From NCBI GenBank assembly GCA_011109175.1, contig RDEW01000018.1, positions 985,583 to 1,049,582 on the forward strand: a stretch of 64,000 nucleotides of DNA, written 5' to 3'. The stretch comes from Dicyema japonicum (lineage: Eukaryota; Dicyemida; Rhombozoa; Dicyemidae). Position 1 is the stretch's first letter. Every line of letters begins with the position of its first letter. Under the pieces are notes generated by a model, which saw only the letters and a list, made by a program, of their open reading frames with translations, was not told where the DNA came from and searched no databases. This document shows, in pieces, positions 44,579 to 54,408 of this stretch. The translations under genes and the position numbers were made by a program.

Positions 44579-44986
44579 ATGGTGCATGTTGAATCAGATG
44601 TAGTACCAAACAATACACGAAATCTGCGAGCTTGTTTGGTGTGTTCTCTTATAAAAGTAGTAAATTATCTAATCAATAGTCCGTGGAACAGTTTGTTTCT
44701 CACGGTTGTGACAATTGTGACGAGGTTTTAGAAATGGCTGGGAATCGGCACAATGTGGCTAACTTTACTAGTTGCAATTTTGACGGAATGATAACTCTGT
44801 TAGATCCTGAGGACAGTTGGGTGGCAAAATGGCAGGGAATAAGTATATTTGTGTGAGTTAGCAGACTCATATGTACCCGGAGTCTATGCCATATCTGTAT
44901 CTGGTGTACTGCCCTCTCTAGCTTTGGAGAAATTGAAAGATATGGGGTTTACTTACAGATCAAGGGACACGTCTAAGAAGATTTGA
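44579..44986 (+). CDS. SUPT4H1: transcription elongation factor SPT4, complete, 3 exons
   Basis: SPT4 partners SPT5 in the DSIF elongation factor. From ATG 44579-44581, removing introns of 23 and 22 nt leaves 363 nt, giving 120 aa (human 117), ending in TGA 44984-44986. The zinc-binding cysteine pairs are present (NLRACLVCSLIK and HGCDNCDEVLEMAGN). They are followed by NFTSCNFDGMITLLDPEDSW, VAKWQGI, YVPGVYAISVSG and a C-terminal FTYRSRDTSKKI, all matching human SPT4. Both introns show a YTNAY-type branch sequence or similar. Confidence 0.96.
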
Positions 44987-45484
44987 TTGTTTTATATTTA
45001 AATTGTGCTTTCATCTGTTTTTGGAAGTTTTTTATTTTAGGTTTCCCTCCAGTATTAGATTATCCCCCATTTAGATCATCAGAACAGTTCACTTTGCTCA
45101 TTTTATTTGGGGGTTATTATTCTATTTTTGTATTTAATGGTGTGCTTAGTTGTTAATTGGTGGAAGGCTGAGTTGGTGACTTACACTGTTACATAACTCT
45201 ATGACTTCATCTTCTCAGATAGATGTTCCCTATTGTCTTGGTTCTTAAAGACTGGAGAGACGTTGGATACTTGGACTTGCAGACTGAAATGAGACACCTC
45301 AATGTTTCCACAATTTGGAGGAACTGGCAAATCTGCTTGTGGATGATTAAGGAAATTATTGTTTAACCGTGAGGTTCTGCCTGCAGTCGATCTAATAAAA
45401 AAGGATCCCTGCCAATCGGTATTGAATTATGCCCAATCAGCCATCCCTCTTCTTAGCTGTCCCCATCATTTCTGCTACTAATGC
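44987..45484. other. unassigned sequence
   Basis: No gene recognised between SPT4 and the next minus-strand gene. Confidence 0.3.
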
Positions 45485-45955
45485 TGTTGTAGGAAGAAAG
45501 ACTAATTTCACGTAATTATTTGGTTGCTCTAATTACGTAGTATTGCGAACACGAGAATGGTTTGCTAAGGAATTCGCTTTGCAATCTTCCTAAAGGGATT
45601 TGATTCTGAATATTAGGCTTTGTTGTCCACGAACCAATTGAAAGGCTCCAAATGTGTTTGGTCAATGAAAGTAACTCCTGTTCCCTTCTTAATGCACTTG
45701 AGGGGGTTATTAGAGATCTNGTTGTAGGAAGAAAAACTAATTTCACGTAATTATTTGGTTGCTCTAATTACTTAGTATTGCGAACACGAGAATGGTTTGC
45801 TAAGGAATTCGCTTTGCAATCTTCCTAAAGGGATTTGATTCTGAATATTAGGCTTTGTCGTCCACGAACCAATTGAAAGGCTCCAAATGTGTTTGGTCAA
45901 TGAAAGTAACCCCTGTTCCCTTCTTAATGCACTTGGGGGTTATTAGAGATCTTAT
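45485..45955. repeat. two 235-bp copies around a single N (45485-45719, 45721-45955)
   Basis: Copies begin gttgtaggaagaaa.actaat. They contain the 3' exons of the neighbouring minus-strand gene. They differ by a 2-bp indel in a G run near 45710/45945, where the left copy keeps the coding frame. Confidence 0.9.
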
Positions 45956-46250
45956 GCTTTGAAATAATGATACATCAGATCCACTAATATTTGGATCCCA
46001 CATGGCCCAAATTGAAGGATCATTAATAAGAGCCATTTTTCTTGACCCGGGCACGGGAGAATGAATCTTATTATTTTGTTCGAAAATTTCTGTAATTTTA
46101 TCTTTTCTATAATTTCCTTACAAAACTAACTTGAACAGATTAAAAACAAAATTTGGAGGTATGAGTGGCTAATTAAAAAATTTTCTTAGGATTTTCGATT
46201 TTCCGGCATTTGAAGTCATTTTCTCATAATTCTTCGAATAGGCGCCCTCT
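45516..46250 (-). CDS. unrecognised spliced gene
   Basis: Minus-strand exons can be joined by introns of 24 nt (between FVFNLFK and KDKITEIF), 23 nt (between NISGSD and ISNNPLKC) and 25 nt (between LEPFNWF and NQIPLGRL). The joined protein reads PLIPPNFVFNLF, IFEQNNKIHSPVPGSRKMAL, NDPSIWAMWDPNISGSD, KKGTGVTFIDQTHLEPFNWF and QIPLGRLQSEFLSKPFS, ending YYVIRATK at 45516. The start may be ATG near 46238, with an unresolved first junction. The 3' half is duplicated around the N at 45720. No family was recognised. The fit of three typical introns suggests a true gene. Confidence 0.5.
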
Positions 46251-46730
46251 CAACGTACATTCTCAATTTTTTCCTGGTTGGGGATCTAAATATTTCGTTA
46301 AATTAAGGTGGGGATCTAAAGCTTTTGGAGATAAAATATATAAAGCTATGCTTAAGTGATTTTAGTTAGTGACATGTTCTATCCTCCAATTGTCTTATCG
46401 TAAATATGCCGATAGTCGCGTTAACCTGATCAAACACTCCATGTTGTCTACTGTAACAGCATACTTCACAGTGAGGTCCTCGATATCAAAGCAAGGTTAG
46501 GGACCTCAAAGACAGGATAATGCCCACGTGTCCCAAAGTTGCAGAGGTAGAAAATCATAATTTCCTAAAATAGTGTTAAAATGAAATAAACAAAATCAAA
46601 TAAAGGATGATGGCCACGTGGGCAGGCCTCAAAGCTAAAGTGGCCTGAAAATGTTGTTCTTTTAAATCATCGGTAATTACAATTATTATTAACCCAAGAA
46701 CACCAATAGTTAATTTGACTACTAAATTAA
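46251..46730. other. unassigned AT-rich sequence
   Basis: aggtggggatctaaa-type words repeat near 46276-46320. No gene seen. Confidence 0.3.
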
Positions 46731-46734
46731 TTAA

Positions 46735-48010
46735 GTGATCTCGAAGGCCTCAATCAGAATTCTCATTTTCTCCTCGTGCGCCTTCTGGGATCCAACACAA
46801 CTTCTCTGTGGGCGGGGTGGTTTCGGGAATAGGAATTGGAGAGGGGTGATGTATACTCTTCTCATAAGACACGTCGTGGCTGTGTATTGTTGAGAGTTGC
46901 ACTGCTTGCACAGGGTAGCAAATCCCTTTCCATTTTGTCGGATAAGGTCTTCAAGTGATGAGGGTATTAGTTTTTCTAGTTTTCCGAGATTACTAATTGT
47001 AGTGGCTGTTAAGGACTGAATGTCCCGGATTCTTTGTTTGTTCGTCCAGGACAGATTGATTCCCCATGACGTACAGGCATAGCTGACAGATGGCTCAATG
47101 AATTGTTTGTACAACAATTTCAAAGCTGGGAAAGGGGTTTTAATGCCACCGAAAATAGTTTTGATTATCCCTAGCTTTCTTGAGCAGCTTCCAGAGACAG
47201 CGTCGACGTGAGATGAAAAGGACATATGTGTGTCGAAGGTGATTCCCAAGATTTTCAGTTTCTTCGTGAAAGGTATTTTTGTCTAATTGATTGGGTAGTA
47301 ATCTTGAAATTGATTTGGTCCCATCCATGTATACCCGGGCCCTTCTTCCATTTATGAAGTTAGCAAGCCAAAGATTTATATTGGGTTGACGTGGGGAACA
47401 AACAATTTCCGGGTTAGAATTTTCCTTGGACAGAGTCGAAGGCCTTTTGTAAATCGATCGAGCAGACGATTGTTTTGAGGAGACGAGGATTTGTGTTAAA
47501 GCCTTCAATGATAAATTGGTTGAGGGAAGTTAGGTGGGTAGAAGTTGAATGACCCCTTCTGAATCCATGTTGTGAGGATGAAAAAGGAAGGGACGGGGTT
47601 ATAAGGTTAAGAATCAATTTTTCCAATAATTTTGAGTGCATAGTAAAGAGATTGGTCGAAATGATGCAGGATTGTTTTTAGGCTTCCCAGGCTTAAGGAA
47701 GGGACCTTATATAGGATAGTTTCCAGATAGTTGGAATTGTATTCATGTTTATTGAATTGTTGAAAATCACTGTGATTGCATCAATAGGTCCAAGGTGTTT
47801 TAGTAAGATACCAGGGATAGAATCTGGCCCACATGAGAGGGAGAAATTCATCTCCTTCAAATTCTCACTGAGATCTGAATGAGAGATGAAGTTAATCGGC
47901 TGTGTTCTCTTTGGTCTTATTGAGGATAAAAAAGGCCCATCCATTTTCCTGAAAGGTTTGTGGCTTATGTTGGCTTAATATTTCATGAGCTTGTTAAGAC
48001 TGTGCTAATC
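46735..48010 (-). mobile_element. EN-RT retrotransposon copy with RT core deleted
   Basis: Same family as 35.4-38.3 kb. Read high to low: FISHSDLSENLKEMNFSLSC and GPDSIPGILLKHLGP, then KLLEKLILNLITPSLPFSSS, GFRRGHSTSTHLTSLNQFII, VCSIDLQKAFDSV, LANFINGRRARVYMDGTKSI and SRLLPN. It then jumps to LGITFDTHMSFSSHVDAVSG, LGIIKTIFGGIKTPFPALKL and WGINLSWTNKQRIRDIQS, ending in the longest C-terminus of the family (PPRPQRSCVGSQKAHEEKMR). The segment with GVPQG and YADD is missing at about 47280, so it cannot encode active RT. Confidence 0.8.
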
Positions 48011-48306
48011 CGTCTGTTATCTTTTAAAATTTCCGTTTGGTAATTACAATTGTCTTATTGTCAGCTCAAAGAAATACCTTCTACTTTGATGACGTAAGAA
48101 TTTATACTACAGTGGTGACACATTTATATGGGATAAAAAATTATATGGGACGAGACAAAATGTATAAATGGGACACTAACCAATTTATTAACATTGTTTG
48201 CCTTTTTTTAGTAAATTTAAATAAATTATTTAACAATTTTAAAAATATTGCTAAAATTATCCCACTTTATTTAACAAACAATAAAAAAAGTTAATATATT
48301 TAATAA

Positions 48307-48531
48307 TCAACAACCTTCCTCGCCTGCCTGTTCGCCAGCCTCCTTAGGCAGGTTCGATTCTGGTTGCTGAAACAACTCCGAGAGCGCCTTGTCCAATTGA
48401 ACCCTCTGCCCATAAGGCATCTCAGGGCTCTGCCTCCTATACTCCAGTGTCAGGCTCTCTAGGGTCCGCTTTAACACAGTGGAGTGTAGATAGGCCTGGA
48501 GCTTCCTATCTACCCCCAACGTTGTTATTAA
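48307..48531 (-). CDS. C-terminal exon of an unrecognised gene
   Basis: After a possible 23-nt intron (AG/gttaat...gtag), the minus strand is open and reads RKLQAYLHSTVLKRTLESLT, LEYRRQSPEMPYGQRVQLDK, ALSELFQQPESNLPKEAGEQ and AGEEGC, then TAA/TGA near 48307. GC content and composition are gene-like and differ from the AT-rich surroundings. Upstream exons would lie inside the Tigger relic, so the gene may have been interrupted or is only a fragment. No family recognised. Confidence 0.4.
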   Translation of the reverse strand, partial: LITTLGVDRKLQAYLHSTVLKRTLESLTLEYRRQSPEMPYGQRVQLDKALSELFQQPESNLPKEAGEQAGEEGC

Positions 48532-48535
48532 CCTT

Positions 48536-49750
48536 ATGACGTCAAACAAGAGAAATGAACTTGATTTTAATACCAAAAACAAGATTGCTGAGGAAATCAT
48601 AGAACAAAAAAGTTCTTATAGAGTAATTGCCCAACGATATGGAACTAACAAAACAGTCGTGGGAAGAATAGCTAAGAATTTAGACAAATATACAAATTTC
48701 GATAACAGGCACGTTATCCGAACAAAATATATTCCAAGATTTGGTTCTTTGAACGAGTATTTGATTGGGGCCATTTCAAAATTAAGATCGCTTAATGTGG
48801 CTCTCAGCTATTTTAACATTAAAGTACTTAAACATAATGATAATTCACTCAAGGGTGGAAAACAGTGGTTTTCATCATTCAAATGTCATAATATGAAATA
48901 TAAACGGTTATCTAGAGAAGCTGCAAGTGCTGATCATGAATCTGCATTCATATTTGCAGAATCATTTTATCTAAATCGTGCTTATTCTCCAGAAAATATT
49001 TATAACTGTGATAAAACATGCATATATTTGAGGGGGCAACACAGATATTCGTATGTACTACAGTCATCAAATGCAATGAAAAAAGACAGTGAAAAAATTA
49101 CAGCATTGTTTTGTTGTTCAATGAATGAGGAATTTGCAATCTATTATTTAATGGTAAAAGTAAAAATCCTCGGTGCTTTAAGCAATATGATCTTAAAGCA
49201 AACAATATTAAATATGTCGCAAATAAGACAGCTTGGTTAACGAAAGACATTTTTTATATATTAATGAACTGAATAATAATTTTATTATAGAAAATCGACA
49301 CATTCTTTTGTTAATGGACAATTTTAGCGGTCATAATTTTGAAGAGCCAAGTAATATCAAATTTAATTTCATTCCTCCAAATACCAGTTCAGTAGTTCAA
49401 CCTTTAGATATGGGAATTATTAAAGTAAATACAAAGCTCAACTTTAACAGAATTTAATCTTTGGGAATGTGAGGAAGTTGTAAAATTGATTGATAGCATA
49501 TTTTGGATTAAAGAAGTTGTAAAGTTAATTTTTAAAGACACTGTTATTAATTGTTAGAAAAAAGCTGGTTTGTACTATGAAGAAGTAGATCCTGACAATA
49601 TGGTGTTAGAAGATATTGAATTCAGTGAGCCTTTGGAAAATGAATCTGAAAATGTGAATGAATCAATAATCTTCAATCCCGAAATAACCCTTGAAGAAAG
49701 AATTGACCAAAATGATAAACCGTTTACATATGAAGATTTAAAAAAATAAG
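48536..49750 (+). mobile_element. Tigger/pogo-type DDE transposase relic
   Basis: ATG 48536 opens a frame reading ELDFNTKNKIAEEIIEQKSS and YRVIAQRYGTNKTVVGRI, a pogo/Tigger helix-turn-helix. It continues KGGKQWFSSFKCHN (CENP-B-type DNA-binding domain). The catalytic domain has IYNCDKTCIYLRG (first D, family YN-DE-G), LLLMDNFSGHN (second D) and NTSSVVQPLDMGIIKV (third D). Frame breaks lie near 49190 and 49455, and one stop is at 49555; an acidic tail follows (NESENVNESIIFNPE). Terminal inverted repeats were not found with confidence. Confidence 0.8.
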
Positions 49751-50579
49751 AATTAGACTTGGATCTCGAAAAATTGATGTATGAATACGTTTATTTGATG
49801 AGGTTTGAATCCAAATTAAATAAAGCTTCAATTAATTGGAATTCCTAGGTCACCAAAAAAAAGAATAAAGTATAGGCACTAGTTACGGTGCCCCCAGTTC
49901 CCACAATTAGGAGCGCTACCTTAGGTCTTCTGTTCTACCCACCGCTGCTTGGAAACGCCTCCTCTTGTGTTGTAAAGAAATTGATTTGGGAAGATAACTT
50001 TTGGGCCAAACGACTTTCCGTTATTTGGGACAGATATAGGCGAAACGGGTTTCTGCCCTCTTCGCAAAAGCGGGGGAATTCATCTCAACAGCTACTGGTC
50101 TTATCTTCCTTGAGTAGAGAATCGATCCATAGATTTGTATTGGTAAACTGAACTGATTCAGCGGAGTAGTGAATCAGACAGCGAGGATCCCCATGGGTTG
50201 AAAGTCAACTACTTAAGCGATCCCAACTTCTAGTAACTCCTAGACTTTTTCAAGCAATACGCCAACGATTCCACCGCTTTTTATAAGTGTCTCTTATAAT
50301 ATCTGCAGAACTCGATGGGGGTCTCCTTCATCAGGACTGATCAAGATTCCTCCGTTTTAGATTGAATTTTCTTAGTACAATCTTTTCGATTAGTGTCGAC
50401 TGAGACCACTTGGAATTAAGTTTCCTTTCAATAGACCTCACAGAAGTGGGCTAACAAAAGTCGACTTTTTGATGTGACCTGTTAAAAAATGAGAGAATAT
50501 AAGGAGAACTATTATCTTATGGTTTTATTCAAAATCCAGAGGATCCACTTAAATCCTTGTGTTTGCAATGTGAAACAAT
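49751..50579. other. unassigned sequence
   Basis: Short open frames without recognisable similarity. Confidence 0.3.
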
Positions 50580-51720
50580 AAGAGTTATTAATTTCTTTCA
50601 TTTCCCCCTGTCCTGGGCAACGTGTAAGGCGTCAAAGTCGTCCCAGCTTTTTAATTATTTCCCCAATCTCCGAAGGTCTCTATCCAGCGTAACCGGGAGA
50701 GTATTTCTCGGGCGCCCCCTGAAACAAGGTCTGTCAGCTTCGAAATAGTCCTGCATGGCAGTATTTGTTGGTGCCTCCAAATCTATTTTTAAAATGTGTC
50801 CGAATAGTCTCCACCTGCATACCGTTGTTTCTATTGAGATAGGTTTGCTTGATGTCCTGGTATAAACATTTTGCTTCTGAGTTTTGAATACCATGTCAAG
50901 GATAGAGTATGTTGAAGCTGATCTTTATGGAACGAGTCTAAACTGTGATTGTCCGTATCAGAAATTCCCCATGTTCCGGCATTGTAGAGGAGAATAGGCT
51001 TCACGAATTGTATTTACTTCTACATGTACGGACTCAGTAGCATAATCCGTGTTGTGCACTCAATCCCTTACGCTTTAGCCAATTTTCCTTTAGGCTACGC
51101 AGTGCACTGTTTGCATGTGTTTTCGGCATAATTACGTCTTGTTCGTCTCCCAATAACGATCCGAGTTTCTTTACTTTTCTCTAATGTTATCCAGCTTGGA
51201 TTTTTGTCTGACTAGTTCAGTCAATTCTGTTTTCTCCACATTTACATTGAGGGACCATGAAATGATAGCCCAATAGTTCCTCTTCTAGCCCATAGTGCAC
51301 TTGTGTTCCCCGCAAGCATCCAACTGTAGCTTTGCATTTTATCAGATCGTCGCATAGTGCTGTTCTCTTCCATGACTGTGTGANCTGACTAGTTCAGTCA
51401 ATTCTGTTTTCTTCACATCTACATTGAGGGACTATGAAATGATAGCCCAATAGTTCCTCTTCTAGCCCATAGTGCAGTTTTGTTCCCCGCAAGCATCCAA
51501 CTGTAACTTTGTATTTTATCAGATCGTCGCATAGTGCTGTTCTCTTCCATGACTGTGTGAGCCCTCTGACATTAAATGTGAGTAGCGAGAAAGATGAATC
51601 CACAAGTTTCCTGTACTTTTCGGACATATTGTAAAAAGCCACGTCCCAGCTCAACCAAAAAATGGCATGAGGTACAAATAATATAACAATTAAAGATATT
51701 TTGACGATTATCTCTTCCAT
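50580..51720 (-). mobile_element. internally deleted RTE-like retrotransposon (EN start joined to RT end)
   Basis: Read high to low: DSSFSLLTFNVRGLTQSWKR and EEELLGYHF (endonuclease N-terminus). After little intervening sequence come SLNVNVEKTELTSQTK, KKLGSLLGDEQDVIMPKTHA, VKPILLYNAGTWGISDTDNH and TTVCRWRLFGHILKIDLEAP, then CFRGRPRNTLPVTLDRDLRR. The last blocks are the RTE C-terminal end seen at 8.5 and 14.5 kb. Most of the endonuclease and the RT palm, including YADD, are absent. The region is further duplicated around the N at 51384 and at 51541-51880. Confidence 0.75.
51208..51560. repeat. two 176-bp copies around a single N (51208-51383, 51385-51560)
   Basis: Copies begin ctgactagttcagtcaattc and differ at a few bases. 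Confidence 0.9.
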
Positions 51721-51880
51721 GACTGTGTGAGCCCTCTGACATTACATGTGAGTAGCGAGAAAGATGAATCCACGAGTATCCTGTACTTTTCGGACATATT
51801 GTAAAAAGCCACGTCCCAGCTCAACCAAAAAATGGCATGAGGTACAAATAATATAACAATTAAAGATATTTTGACGATTA
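51541..51880. repeat. 170-bp tandem duplication, two copies
   Basis: 51541-51710 and 51711-51880 begin tctcttccatgactgtgtga and are nearly identical. The unit contains the endonuclease start on the minus strand. Confidence 0.92.
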
Positions 51881-52385
51881 CTGTAATTTGAATGTAAAAA
51901 TCGACACAACGGGGTTTTCTATCTTCAACGAATTTGAATTATAGTAGGTTTCCCGACCATTAACGTAACTTTCCTCGATCAATAGCGTCACTTTCTAATC
52001 ATTTACATGGGACAAGGGTAAATATATTTTTGGATAAAAAACATCTTAAAACTCATTATGATGTCGGATTTTCAGTATCCTATAGATCAAATCAAGGAAG
52101 AGCTATTTCAGGATTTTCTACCTATATTCATGTAGGGACCAGCAGAACCAGAAATTGCATCAGTGATTAATTTTTATAAAATCCTTAAAAAATCTTTGTT
52201 ATGAAGAGGGAATTGAAGACCCGGTATCTTTGATAATGCCTGTATTCATCATTTTTGGACAAGCCATGTTCCATTACCCCTTACTCGTCATTTTTTAATA
52301 CAATTGATAATTTATTCAGTACGTGGAAAAACAATGTTTACAAAAATGTTGAAATGAGAAAATTAAAAAAAATTTGTTTTTATTC
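51881..52385. other. unassigned sequence
   Basis: AT-rich, no gene recognised. Confidence 0.3.
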
Positions 52386-52655
52386 TTAAAAATTCAGTGA
52401 CGCTATTGATCGAGAAAGTGGCGTTTTTAAATTTAAATTTATTGATCCAAAAAACACCGTCATAGCCAGAATGAAAAAATTCAGGTGATCCCGGACTCCC
52501 CTAGCAATCTTCGCATGTTCTGAGTTGAAGGAAATGTCGTCTAGAGAAACTCCTCTGGATGGTTGTTGACTAATGACGAAAAGTGACCTTGAGGGTCGAC
52601 AATCTCTATAATATACCATTCGAAAATATAGTTTCTTGTGCAACTGATGGTGCAA
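52386..52655 (-). mobile_element. retrotransposon 3'-end fragment (related to 62.2 kb)
   Basis: The minus strand reads NSEHAKIARGVRDHLNFFIL and AMTVFFGSINLNL. It resembles the end of the 62.2-kb element (MHKNAVGTPRKDEETIEGG, FCSFWI, followed by sequence like ATGACGGTGGTTTTCTGGTT). Fragmentary and degenerate. Confidence 0.4.
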
Positions 52656-52877
52656 TGGCCATGGTCGAAAATATTGTGGATTTTTACATTTTTAAACAAA
52701 AATGCCCAAATGCAATATTTGTAAAATGAAAAGTGACGTTGAGGGTCGAGAATCTCTATAATATACCATTCGAAAATATAGTTTCTTGTGCAACTGATGG
52801 TGCAATGGCCATGGTCGAAAATATTGTGGATTTTTACATTTTTAAACAAAAATGCCCAAATGCAATATTTGTAAATT
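52578..52877. repeat. 150-bp tandem duplication, two copies
   Basis: 52578-52727 and 52728-52877 begin gaaaagtgac.ttgagggtc and differ at two or three bases. Length is a multiple of three. Confidence 0.92.
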
Positions 52878-53395
52878 TTATAAATATAATCTAACCAGAT
52901 TCTCAAGACACAAGGCGATCAACGGAATTGTCAAGCGAGCCCTGGAGTCTGCGGGATACCCCGCCATACTTGAACCTGTTAGCCTGGACAGAGGAAACGG
53001 AAAACGTCCCTACGGGATCACAATTTTCCCATTCAAATAGGGGAGACTTTTGGTCTGGGACGCTACTTGTGTCGACCCACTTTGCCCGTCCAACATTGTC
53101 GGGAGCGCGGTAGACACACTGTATGCCGCGGAAAAAAACGATGAGGGCAAAGGAGAATAAATACGAAGCGCTACGCGACCGTTTCACGTTCTATCCGATT
53201 GTGGTCGAGACAACTGGAGGAATAAGTAGAAAATCGCTTCGCTTCCTAAAGAAACTTGGACACCTAGCTACACTAAAAAGCCACGACGCACGTGAGGCCC
53301 GGTGGCTTCTCCAGTTGATCTCTGTTGCAATCGTGAGAGGCAACGCGACATCGATAATGTCGGCGGGAGCCTCTTTGGATGTGTTAATAAATTAT
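52878..53395 (+). mobile_element. non-LTR retrotransposon C-terminal region, Cys-rich family (copy 3)
   Basis: Frames read [80 protein letters not shown] and LLQLISVAIVRGNATSIMSA. These are the same blocks as at 34.8-35.4 kb and 3.7-4.1 kb. Only one stop and one frameshift interrupt them, making this the best preserved copy of the C-terminal half. The upstream Cys knuckle and RT are missing. Confidence 0.75.
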
Positions 53396-53848
53396 TTATG
53401 TGTTTTTGATAAATTGAATTCAATCATCTACCGGGGGACATTTTAGTTTCTTTGATTTTTATGATAATGAACATAACGACCAAGATATGTGGCCCACCTA
53501 CCAAATTTAAATGAGGATAAGATTCTACGATTTAGTTAATTGGAATATTGAAGGATGGATGATAAATCCGTGGTTATCATCCGGGTTTGATGCTAAAGAN
53601 CGATAATGTCGGCGGGATCCTCTTTGGGTGTGTTAATAAATTATTTATGCGGTTTTGATAAATTGAATTCAATCATCTACCGGGGGACATTTTAGTTTCT
53701 TTGATTTTTTTGATAATGAATATAACGACCAAGATATGTGGCCCACCTACCAAATTTAAATGAGGATAAAATTCTACGATTTAGTTAATTGGAATATTGA
53801 AGGATGGATGATAAATCCGTGGTTATCATCCGGGTTTGATGCTAAAGA
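53352..53848. repeat. two 248-bp copies around a single N (53352-53599, 53601-53848)
   Basis: Copies begin cgataatgtcggcgggagc and differ at a few bases. The right copy runs on into the hAT relic. Confidence 0.9.
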
Positions 53849-54246
53849 AGAAATACAAGAACTGATTGAATTAAAAAAATAAAAACTTAAAATTCAATTT
53901 AAAAATGAATCAATTTCTCACTGTTGTACGTTTAATATTATCAAACTACGATTCCCTAAATTATGTGAAAAATCTTCTATATTGTTGTGTTCTCCGACAT
54001 CATATTGCGTTAAAAAAAGGATTTAGTTTACTTAACCAAATGATGAGTGACAAGTGAACAATTTTAATATCTCCGAAAAAGCTTTACAAAAAGAATCCCA
54101 AATATAGAGAATCTGGTATCCTTCACAAAAAGTCAAGGGTCACATTAACATTTTTTTAAATAAAAAATAATAATTTAGAATTACTATCTATAATTATTAT
54201 AGAAAAATTTAGGGTCGATACAAAAAAAAGGTTGAGAAACATTGGT
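53640..54246 (+). mobile_element. hAT transposon 3' end with terminal repeat
   Basis: Frames read NIEGWMINPWLSSGFDAKEE and IQELIELKK, then (shifted) ISHCCTF, LRFPKLCEKSSILLCSPTSY and FSLLNQMMSD. They follow the ZBED5-type hAT C-terminus (PW-NPF..LQEEL..L, then FP-L-KKAL..L.P-STSYLCE-GFS). About 170 bp further, ggttgagaaacattgg (54230-54245) is a hAT-like right terminal repeat, the inverse of the end at 7246. Degenerate. Confidence 0.6.
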
Positions 54247-54408
54247 ATAGACGAATTAAGGTTTCCAGAGTGTTTGGTGTAGCTATTTCCTTCATGACTC
54301 GATATATCAAAATTACCAAGAACCACACAAAGACGCCATACAAATATTTAATATTTAAATTTATAATTAAATATAAATTTTAAATTGTATTAACTAGCTT
54401 AATTTTAA
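54247..54408. other. AT-rich upstream region of PGGT1B
   Basis: No gene; A/T runs before the start codon. Confidence 0.3.
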
